From: Liolophura sinensis
Taxonomy: Eukaryota; Mollusca; Polyplacophora; Chitonida; Chitonidae
NCBI RefSeq assembly: GCF_032854445.1
Contig: NC_088305.1
Location: 8,933,606-8,997,605, forward strand
Length of the DNA stretch: 64,000 nt
Reading direction: 5' to 3'
The notes under the pieces are model-generated. The model saw only the letters and a program-made list of their open reading frames with translations. It was not told where the DNA came from and did not search any database. The position numbers were made by a program, and so were the translations under genes. Positions 48,430-58,400 of this stretch are shown in pieces. Within the stretch, counting starts at the first letter, position 1. Each line of letters opens with the position of its first letter.

Positions 48430-48650
48430 TATGTCTTGAGTGAGTTAGTTCTTGGGGTTTAACGTCGTACTTCAGTGAGTGAGTGAGTTAGTGCTTGGTG
48501 TTTAACGTCGTACTTTAGTGAGTGAGTGAGTTAGTGCTTGGGGTTTAACGTCGTACTTTAGTGAGTGAGTGAGTTACTGCTTGGGGTTTAACGTCGTACT
48601 TTAGTGAGTAAGTGAGTTAGTGCTTGGGGTTTAAGGTCATACTCAACAAT
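48430..48650 (+). repeat. 43-bp tandem repeat of the S3 tail, five copies
   Basis: GAGTTAGTGCTTGGGGTTTA, ACGTCGTACTTTAGTGAGTG and GTGA make the unit. It equals the S3 tail end plus a GTGAGT stretch. The last copy continues into the rest of an S3 SINE. Confidence 0.93.
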
Positions 48651-48960
48651 TTTTTACTCATATGACGACCAAGGAATCCTTAGAGTGCATGTAATGTGCC
48701 TCCTTGTTGTAGGACGGATTTCTTTTATCTAGTGCTGCTTCACAGAGACGCCTTACCGAAGGCAAGTAAGGCGCCCCACCCGAGCCATTACATTGATACG
48801 GGTCAAGCAGTCGATGCTCTATCCCCTTCATGCTGAACGCCAAGCAACTTCCTCTTTTAAGGTCTTAGGTGTGACTCGACCCAGGATTGACCCTGGATCT
48901 ACCGCTCCCGAAGCGGCTGCTGTCTTGACTAACAACGCCTTTTGTAAATGCTCTAAATCC
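48600..48960 (-). repeat. S3 SINE, full length
   Basis: Plus-strand order: tail (GTGCTTGGGGTTTAAGGTCA, TTACTCATATGACGACCAAG), body (CTCCTTGTTGTAGGACGGAT, GCCTTACCGAAGGCAAGTAA) and a tRNA-like head (AGGATTGACCCTGGATCTAC, CGCTCCCGAAGCGGCTGCTG). It reads on the minus strand. Confidence 0.8.
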
Positions 48961-49079
48961 ACGCCAGGTAAAAATTTGATTTTTCTTTCTAGACTGCACT
49001 CGAAAAAAAAAAAACCTTGATGACCAAATGAGTAAAGCTGTCTGCGTTTTTGCACCATCGCCTTACGTTGATGGAATCT

Positions 49080-49152
49080 CATCTTAACGTAACGGGGGGT
49101 GGGGGGCGTTACCGGAGAGAGCCCTGGGGAAACCCACGACAATTCGCAGTAA
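49080..49152 (-). repeat. S1 SINE fragment
   Basis: GGGGGGTGGGGGGCGTTACC, GAGAGAGCCCTGGGGAAACC and CACGACAATTCGCAG: the centre of S1 only. Confidence 0.7.
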
Positions 49153-49157
49153 CAGCC

Positions 49158-49500
49158 ACTAATATACCAAGTATGAAATCTGTAGGTGCAGTATTAATAG
49201 AGTTGTGGGCTCGATAGCTATTCAGACTGCTATTCACAGAAGCGCCCCCTGGTGTTGGAAACGAGATCTGTGGTCATTACGTGAATAGCCCCGAATGCGT
49301 GCAAATAATGTAGCAAATATGATATGAGTGGGTGCAGTATTAATGGAATTGTGGGCTAGACAGCTACTCAGACTGCAATGCAGAAGCGCTCTCTGGTCTT
49401 CGAATCCTGACTATGGGCATAGCCAGGGTCAGCTGTCTTTAAAGTACAACATACGATGTCTGTAGGTGCCATATTAATGAAGATATAGCCTGTTTTATTT
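49158..49500 (+). repeat. ~155-bp imperfect tandem repeat, 2.3 copies
   Basis: TGTAGGTGCAGTATTAATAG, GTTGTGGGCTCGATAGCTAT and AGAAGCGCCCCCTGGTGTTG recur as GTGGGTGCAGTATTAATGGA, TTGTGGGCTAGACAGCTACT and AGAAGCGCTCTCTGGTCTTC. A third partial copy starts CTGTAGGTGCCATATTAATG at about 49463. Confidence 0.85.
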
Positions 49501-50067
49501 TTGTTACAATTATTGACTTGTCCCCTTTGAATAAACAACTGCTAACTGCTAACTCCCAACCACCGACTAATTTATTTCATGTTGGAGACGGTCTTGTCCA
49601 AACGATCTGCTAATTGGCCTGAATAATCAGCGGTAAAGTAACATTTCTGGGCGTCAGTATACCATCAGCGCTCTTGGCTGTCCTAGAGATATCCCCTCAA
49701 GATTACTGTTGAGCAGGGGCAATGCGCTTTGTATGAATAAGGGTTTATTGTCAGTGAGAAAAAAATTTACGCCCGTCCATTCGACAATGGGCTCTAGTAC
49801 TATAATATATCTGGTATATTATATATTTTACTGTTTAAGACTCATAGGCATATGTGGGTTCAGTAATACAAAAATGAAGTCTAGGCATCATGGAATTGTT
49901 AAAGTTTTCGCAAGTTTTCCACCCACATATTGGCATCTGTATTAAGTGAAATAAAGTGGTCAGTCACTTGACAAAGATTCCGGCATGTGGGTCGAAAGCT
50001 TGAGAAAATATTTACATTTACGTGATGATGCCTTGACTTCATTATGAGTATATCTTATATTCTTTAG

Positions 50068-50366
50068 GGGCCTCCGTGTACGAGGCGGTTAGTACGCCAG
50101 CACGGCGGAATGACCCAGGGGTCTCCTCCCAAAGGGGTCGCTGTGAGATCCAGACCAGCACAAGCAGGATTTCCCTCCGACCGTACATGTGAAGTCTGTA
50201 GCAACCTGCGGATGGTCGTGGATTTCTCCCGTCTTCTGCACGGAAACCGTCTCAGGTACGGCCGGAAAGTTAGCCAGCATGAGCTGAATTTGAACTAACT
50301 TGAACTGCATTGTTGAGAGGCTACTCGGTCATTGCGCCACACTGGCACTCTTTCCACCTCAGCCCC
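50068..50366. repeat. Two S1 SINE halves as an inverted repeat
   Basis: 50068-50245 is a plus-strand S1 5' part (GGGGCCTCCGTGTACGAGGC, GCGGAATGACCCAGGGGTCT, CAACCTGCGGATGGTCGTGG). 50252-50366 is a minus-strand S1 5' part (GGTACGGCCGGAAAGTTAGC, CAGCATGAGCTGAATTTGAA, CGGTCATTGCGCCACACTGG). The tRNA-derived heads lie at both outer ends, so the pair could fold into a long hairpin. Neither half has a tail. Confidence 0.85.
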
Positions 50367-52079
50367 TGCGGATTGTTTCGAAGATCCTACAATATAAATA
50401 ATAAGCATTTACCTCAGGCCTATATAGACGGAACCGCTCAGTGAACATAACCTATGTATGCCTAATGTATGTTAATATTCGCAAGCCAAATTCCAAAAAC
50501 AACGTTAAACACAAACATTATATAAATAAAGTAAGAAATGATTTACAGACTTAAGTATTGCATCAAGTTGGTTAAAGGTTCATGTATGTACAGCTAGTTT
50601 TAAGAGCTTGCGATACTAAGTTTGTTGATGGAAAAAAATATTCCTGATATTGGTTTTGCTTTCGACTGCCTATTTTTCAACGGCTAGATTCCTGTACCTA
50701 GATTTATACAGCGTTGTGCTATCTCACCAGAGCCACGCCTTTTAACCCAAAGTTCAAACGCATTGTACGGCCTCTATTAATCTTTTTTCGATAACAATTC
50801 GAAGTTGATAAGCCCGTGCAATGATGGGCAACGGGTTTTGTCACAGGACGAAGAGCTGCGAAGAAGGCAATTTTCTTATCTAGGCTGCTTCTTAAGTGTT
50901 CATTTTTAGGTTAAAATTACCGCAGGCATCCAAATCAGCGATACCTCAGATCTTTGAAATGTGGACATTAATATTTTCCATCTAATTCAGTTTATAATCA
51001 TTTCTGTCGTAATTTTCTTCAAGCTTTTTTTACTGCATGCAACAAGAGATTTTGGTAATGTTTAAGTTATTATAATGCAGGATTATGATTAACAACTTGA
51101 AACAGCTGGTTTGTATCTGGCAGAATTTCTGTGAATCAGCAAGTCCTAAAAAGCTGTGTAAAACCTTTGGATAGATATACATATTTACATAACATTACAA
51201 AGGACTATGTCAGCTCTGGATGACTTCATTTCACTGTTGAACGACACATCAGGGTTTTAACAGTAAGGTGCCCTAGGGCGTTAAGCATTGTAGAAGAGTA
51301 ACTGGGCAAGCCGGTTTGACTTTATTAATTGACTTTTTTCCGCAATTTTACGTTGGTTTCATTACAGCTGAATGAGAGGAGTCCATGACTGTGTGAGCCC
51401 CTGCGAAGTGTAGTCATCGAGGGCTAAATCTGTATACCAGGTAAAGATGGGCAATCTTGCCTTAAACCTTAAAAACCACTGCTCTCAAGAAACTGCCAGC
51501 CAATACATATTAAACGTGCTGAGTTGGCTTTACACACACATCTTCGTTCAGAAGCTCATGGTCTGGTAATCTCTGTAGCCAGCTCCTTTCACATCGAGTC
51601 CGTCCTACGCGTTTGATCGATGCAAAACAGGCACCTGTTCAAAATGCGAAACGGACTAGCCTCGCCGGAAACGATTTTCACATACAAAATTGACATGCAA
51701 TTAAGACGGGGGCTAAATGTAGCTGTCAAATGTCAAAGTTAGGACCGAATCTTGAGCTGACATCAAGGACAGGAAGGTTTTCTGTCAGATTATCTGAGGG
51801 CGAGGCCTCTGTGGATCAGGATTAGGCTAAGTGTACCTGTGATCGATTAACTGATTGGCTGCATGTGTTGAACAATAACTGCAGTGTTATATAGTGACAT
51901 AAAGTTATGAAGCATTTCTTATCTAACTAGTTACACATCAATTTTAGTACATTTCATTCGCTGAAAGATATTTCAATGGCTATGACAATGATATTAGCAC
52001 GGGTTACCATGACTTCTTTCTCAACAAATTTTCAGTTTAGGTGACTGCATGACTTCCTATTCAATAATATTTCACTGAT

Positions 52080-52140
52080 ATGAAGGTGGTCAGAGGAAAC
52101 CGGCCAAAGCAACGGGGAATCCCACGACCATCAGCAAAGT
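52080..52140 (-). repeat. S1 SINE fragment
   Basis: GGTCAGAGGAAACCGGCCAA, GCAACGGGGAATCCCACGAC and CATCAGCA correspond to the S1 centre on the minus strand. Confidence 0.55.
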
Positions 52141-52182
52141 GTCAATGGAAGTAGCGTAGAAAATGAACAAGAGCACCTTTTT

Positions 52183-52320
52183 CATCACGTCAAAGTAGCC
52201 GAACGTATCATGCACTGAGTTGGTTACGTCATTACTTTGCAACGCGTCAGAATAATGTGCAGTACTGTCATGACGTCATCTTTTATGACGTAAAAATGAC
52301 GTCGTACTTTGTTTACGTCA
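52183..52320 (+). promoter_or_regulatory. Cluster of CRE/ATF-type sites, putative promoter
   Basis: Five CRE-like octamers lie in under 100 bases: TTACGTCA (52224-52231), TGACGTCA (52271-52278), TGACGTAA (52286-52293), TGACGTCG (52297-52304) and TTACGTCA (52313-52320). A weaker CACGTCA precedes them near 52187. The last ends 38 bases before the ATG of the six-exon gene. Such sites are bound by CREB/ATF-family bZIP factors. That this is the promoter is inferred from position. Confidence 0.6.
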
Positions 52321-52357
52321 ATCCTTTGTTTGTTGACGATAAGTGAACGACCCAGCC

Positions 52358-52446
52358 ATGAAGGCTTTCAGGTTTTTCCTGTGCGTTGTCCTGATTTTTG
52401 CCAGCATATATGCTTCACTGCTTGTCCTTGATGTTTTGCATAAGAG
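52358..52446 (+). CDS. Exon 1: leader sequence
   Basis: Starts at the first ATG after the CRE cluster and encodes MKAFRFFLCVVLIFASIYAS and nine more residues. Donor AG|GTATGA leaves two bases of an Arg codon. If the donor is not used, the frame stays open to a TAG at 52793-52795 (145 codons from this ATG). Confidence 0.72.
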
Positions 52447-55400
52447 GTATGATATCTTGACAGCACTTGTATCAGCTATATTTTACAGGGCGCAACCTTT
52501 TGCAATTGTTACATGCATGTATCAATCCTTGGAACCTTGCTTTAACTACAGATTGAGAACAGATTGGTGTTTGTCTTCACCTAAGCATTCCCTCACTATG
52601 TGTGATTCTGCCCAAGCGTATTTCGTGACGTTGTCGTCGGAGTATGTTCTGGCTTTTACAAGAGCATTGTGTGATATCATTAAAGTCAAACATATTGTCA
52701 GAGACACATTGTCCACGAAGAACACGAGCAAACTTTTTTTATACTGTAGTGACTACTTTTGTAGTAAATTCAAGAAGACTTTTAGGGGATGGTAGTCTTT
52801 CTTGATTTTATTCAGTTCTTTTATGATGTGTACCTACAATAAAGTTGTGATGTAAATCATTTCATAAACTGGATTTGGCAAACGCCAAAGTACATATTTT
52901 ACTTATTCAGTGAGGATGCACATTCTCGTTTAATGGCATTAATACAATATCAGGGACAATATATTAATTTTGTGAATAAGTAAAGACTAATATTTTAACT
53001 TGTTTAGATGTCAACCGCCATCTGAGAATGTCGTCAGAAAGTTGCTCGGTCACTTCATGGAGATGTTCGGTATTCCCAGGCCCAAGCCTCCCTGGTGGAC
53101 GAGGCTATGTCCCTTGGCAGCCGCAGCGAATAGGAACCTCTACCTTGTTGTGAATCATTCGTGTAAGTTTCCAAGTAGTGCGATTTAACCCAACTTTGAT
53201 TTGAAATGACTATAACATTGGTTTGACAAAGGTAAATTATGTTTGCAAACAACATGAATATTGTTATGAAAGGAACTTTTCTCGATTTCTTTTGTTTACG
53301 AAAAAAGATGAATTTGGTTTTGAGGAAGTCCTGCTTGATTTCCTGTATTTACCAAATAGTAAATGTGGTGACTTTTACGGAGCCAAAGATGATAATTCAC
53401 ATTTAAAAGCCCACATTTCGATTTGCATTGTACAGGCATATTAATTATACAGTGTAATATAATAACCGTAATACTTTGTTTCATACTCTACATGCATCTT
53501 CTTCCGCTCATCGTATCTTTTCAGATACAAGCAATTTTCAAGCAAGTTTGGTACTTCTGCTCTGCTGCCTCACGCCCACACTCGGACTGCTGATAGGCCT
53601 AAGACGACGTGACAATCCAGCCGGTACGTACAACATGAAACGTCAACGTGTATACTGGGCCAGTAATAGCTGCAAATTGTATCTAATTGCAGAAATTTGA
53701 CTTAGATATTAAAATCACATTGTAAATCTACTATTAGGGTAGTCGCAAACTACTGTCCCGATTTCTGTTCCAACCGACTGGTGTGGTCTGCATTTGCTCA
53801 TTTATTTATTTATTTATTTGAAGTCAGAAACCTATTTGATTGACATGTATATTATGCCTTAGGTACATATCTACAGATGGTGTACACTGAGAATTGTGCT
53901 TTGCGTACATTTTTACAGGTGGTGTACACTGAGAATTGTGCTTTGCGTACATTTTTACAGGTGGTGTACACTGAGAATTGTGCCTTGCGTACATAACTAC
54001 AGATGGTGTACACTGAGAATTGTGCCTTACGTACATATCTACAGATGGTGAACACTGAGAATTGTGCCTTACGTACATATCTACAGATGGTGTACACTGA
54101 GAATTGTGCTTTGCGTACATATCTACAGGTGGTGTACACTGAGAATTGTGCTTTGCGTACATAACTATAGATGGTGTACACTGAGAATTGTGCCTTGCGT
54201 ACATATCTACAGATGGTGAACACTGAGAATTGTGCCTTACGTACATATCTACAGGTGGTGTACACTGAGAATTGTGCTTTGCGTACATTTTTATAGGTGG
54301 TGTACACTGAGAATTGTGCCTTACGTACATAACTACAGATGGTGTACACTGAGAATTGTGCCTTACGTACATATCTACAGATGGTGAACACTGAGAATTG
54401 TGACTTACGTACATATCTACAGATGGTGTACACTGAGAATTGTGCCTTACGTACATATCTACAGATGGTGTACACTGAGAATTGTGTCTTGTGTACATTT
54501 CTACACATGGTGTACACTGAGAATTGTGCCTTACGTACATATCTACAGATGGTGTACACTGAGAATTGTGCCTTACGTACATATCTACAGATGGTGTACA
54601 CTGAGAATTGTGACTTACGTACATATCTACAGATGGTGTACACTGAGAATTGTGCCTTACGTACATATCTACAGATGGTGTACACTGAGAATTGTGCCTT
54701 ACGTACATATCTACAGATGGTGTACACTGAGAATTGTGACTTACGTACATATCTACAGATGGTGTACACTGAGAACTGTGACTTACGTACATATCTACAG
54801 GTGGTGTACACTGAGAATTGTGCCTTACGTACATATCTACAGGTGGTGTACACTGAGAATTGTGCCTTACGTACATATCTACTGATGGTGTACACTGAGA
54901 ATTGTTCCTTGCGTACATTTCTACAGATGGTGTACACTGAGAATTGTGCCTTACGTACATATCTACAGATGGTGTACACTGAGAATTGTGCCTTACGTAC
55001 ATATCTACAGATGGTGTACACTGAGAATTGTGCCTTACGTACATATCTACAGATGGTGTACACTGAGAATTGTGCCTTACGTACATATCTACAGGTGGTG
55101 TACACTGAGAATTGTGCCTTACGTACATATCTACAGATGGTGTACACTGAGAATTGTGCCTTACGTACATATCTACTGATGGTGTACACTGAGAATTGTG
55201 CCTTGCGTACATTTCTACAGATGGTGTACACTGAGAATTGTGCCTTACGTACATATCTACAGGTGGTGTACACTGAGAATTGTGCCTTACGTACATATCT
55301 ACAGATGGTGTACACTGAGAATTGTGCCTTACGTACATATCTACTGATGGTGTACACTGAGAATTGTGCCTTGCGTACATTTCTACAGATGTTGTACACT

Positions 55401-58400
55401 GAGAATTGTGCCTTACGTACATATCTACAGATGGTGTACACTGAGAATTGTGCCTTACGTACATATCTACAAATGGTGTACACTGAGAATTGTGCCTTAC
55501 GTACATATCTACAGATGGTGTACACTGAGAATTGTGCCTTACGTACATATCTACAGATGGTGTACACTGAGAATTGTGCCTTACGTACATATCTACAGAT
55601 GGTGTACACCGAGAATTGTGACTTACGTACATATCTACAGATGGTGTACACTGAGAATTGTGACTTACGTTCATATCTACAGATGGTGTACACTGAGAAT
55701 TGTGCCTTACGTTCATATCTACAGATGGTGTACACTGAGAATTGTGACTTACGTACATATCTACTGATGGTGTACACTGAGAATTGTGCCTTACGTACAT
55801 ATCTACAGATGGTGTACACTGAGAATTGTGCCTTACGTACATATCTACAGGTGGTGTACACTGAGAATTGTGCCTTACGTACATATCTACAGGTGGTGTA
55901 CACTGAGAATTGTGCCTTACGTACATATCTACAGGTGGTGTACACTGAGAATTGTGCTTTGCGTACATTTTTATAGGTGGTGTACACTGAGAATTGTGCC
56001 TTACGTACATATCTACAGATGGTGTACACTGAGAATTGTGCCTTACGTACATATCTACAGATGGTGTACACTGAGAATTGTGCCTTACGTACATATCTAC
56101 AGGTGGTGTACACTGAGAATTGTGCTTTGCGTACATTTTTATAGGTGGTGTACACTGAGAATTGTGCCTTACGTACATAACTACAGATGGTGTACACTGA
56201 GAATTGTGCCTTACGTACATATCTACAGATGGTGAACACTGAGAATTGTGACTTATGTACATATCTACAGATGGTGTACACTGAGAATTGTGCCTTACGT
56301 ACATATCTACAGATGGTGTACACTGAGAATTGTGTCTTGTGTACATTTCTACAGATGGTGTACACTGAGAATTGTGCCTTACGTACATATCTACAGATGG
56401 TGTACACTGAGAATTGTGCCTTACGTACATATCTACAGATGGTGTACACTGAGAATTGTGACTTACGTACATATCTACAGATGGTGTACACTGAGAATTG
56501 TGCCTTACGTACATATCTACAGATGGTGTACACTGAGAATTGTGCCTTACGTACATATCTACAGATGGTGTACACTGAGAATTGTGACTTACGTACATAT
56601 CTACAGATGGTGTACACTGAGAACTGTGACTTACGTACATATCTACAGGTGGTGTACACTGAGAATTGTGCCTTACGTACATATCTACTGATGGTGTACA
56701 CTGAGAATTGTTCCTTGCGTACATTTCTACAGATGGTGTACACTGAGAATTGTGCCTTACGTACATATCTACAGATGGTGTACACTGAGAATTGTGCCTT
56801 ACGTACATATCTACAGATGGTGTACACTGAGAATTGTGCCTTACGTACATATCTACAGATGGTGTACACTGAGAATTGTGCCTTACGTACATATCTACAG
56901 GTGGTGTACACTGAGAATTGTGCCTTACGTACATATCTACAGATGGTGTACACTGAGAATTGTGCCTTACGTACATATCTACTGATGGTGTACACTGAGA
57001 ATTGTGTCTTGCGTACATTTCTACAGATGGTGTACACTGAGAATTGTGCCTTACGTACATATCTACAGATGGTGTACACTGAGAATTGTGCCTTACGTAC
57101 ATATCTACAGATGGTGTACACTGAGAATTGTGCCTTACGTACATATCTACTGATGGTGTACACTGAGAATTGTGCCTTGCGTACATTTCTACAGATGTTG
57201 TACACTGAGAATTGTGCCTTACGTACATATCTACAGATGGTGTACACTGAGAATTGTGCCTTACGTACATATCTACAAATGGTGTACACTGAGAATTGTG
57301 CCTTACGTACATATCTACAGATGGTGTACACTGAGAATTGTGCCTTACGTACATATCTACAGATGGTGTACACTGAGAATTGTGCCTTACGTACATATCT
57401 ACAGATGGTGTACACCGAGAATTGTGACTTACGTACATATCTACAGATGGTGTACACTGAGAATTGTGACTTACGTTCATATCTACAGATGGTGTACACT
57501 GAGAATTGTGCCTTACGTTCATATCTACAGATGGTGTACACTGAGAATTGTGACTTACGTACATATCTACTGATGGTGTACACTGAGAATTGTGCCTTAC
57601 GTACATATCTACAGATGGTGTACACTGAGAATTGTGCCTTACGTACATATCTACAGGTGGTGTACACTGAGAATTGTGCCTTACGTACATATCTACAGGT
57701 GGTGTACACTGAGAATTGTGACTTACGTACATATCTACAGGTGGTGTACACTGAGAATTGTGCTTTGCGTACATTTTTATAGGTGGTGTACACTGAGAAT
57801 TGTGCCTTACGTACATATCTACAGATGGTGTACACTGAGAATTGTGCCTTACGTACATATCTACAGATGGTGTACACTGAGAATTGTGCCTTACGTACAT
57901 ATCTACAGATGGTGTACACTGAGAATTGTGACTTACGTACATATCTACAGATGGTGTACACTGAGAATTGTGACTTATGTTCATATCTACAGATGGTGTA
58001 CACTGAGAATTGTGCCTTACGTTCATATCTACAGATGGTGTACACTGAGAATTGTGACTTACGTACATATCTACTAATGGTGTACACTGAGAATTGTGCC
58101 TTACGTACATATCTACAGATGGTGTACACTGAGAATTGTGCCTTACGTACATATCTACAGATGGTGTACACTGAGAATTGTGCCTTACGTACATATCTAC
58201 AGGTGGTGTACACTGAGAATTGTGCCTTACGTACATATCTACAGATGGTGTACACTGAGAATTGTGCCTTACGTACATATCTACAGATGGTGTACACTGA
58301 GAATTGTGCCTTACGTACATATCTACAGATAGTGTACACTGAGAAGTTTCTTTCTGTGTACAAACTTTATCACATATTTTGTCGGTTTTTCGAATTTTAG

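Larger units (their letters stand above)
47930..51960 (+). repeat. Diverged segmental copy 3
   Basis: Shares with copy 1: ACAACAACAACGACAATACC, CACGACGTTCTTTGTCGTTC, AGTGGCTATGTCTTGAGTGA, TTTCGACTGCCTATTTTTCA, TACCGCAGGCATCCAAATCA, TTCTGTGAATCAGCAAGTCC, GTTTGATCGATGCAAAACAG, GAATCTTGAGCTGACATCAA and GTGATCGATTAACTG. An S3 SINE and its expanded tail interrupt it at 48.4-48.96 kb and an inverted S1 pair at 50.07-50.36 kb. Confidence 0.65.

Noticed and set aside
49000-49021. Poly-A run as sign of a processed pseudogene
   Set aside because: The A-run (49008-49018) is short, and the sequence before it is S3 SINE and segmental-repeat material, not a recognisable cDNA.
53857-58345. CRISPR-like array
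   Set aside because: Units are contiguous with no spacers, and the context is a eukaryotic intron.
53824-58363. Open frames of about 1,500 codons on the minus strand and 530-545 codons on the plus strand
   Set aside because: They are translations of the 42-base minisatellite: the unit is a multiple of three and lacks stops in these frames, so any array stays open. The 14-residue period is the unit itself. The array also lies in an intron of a gene on the plus strand.
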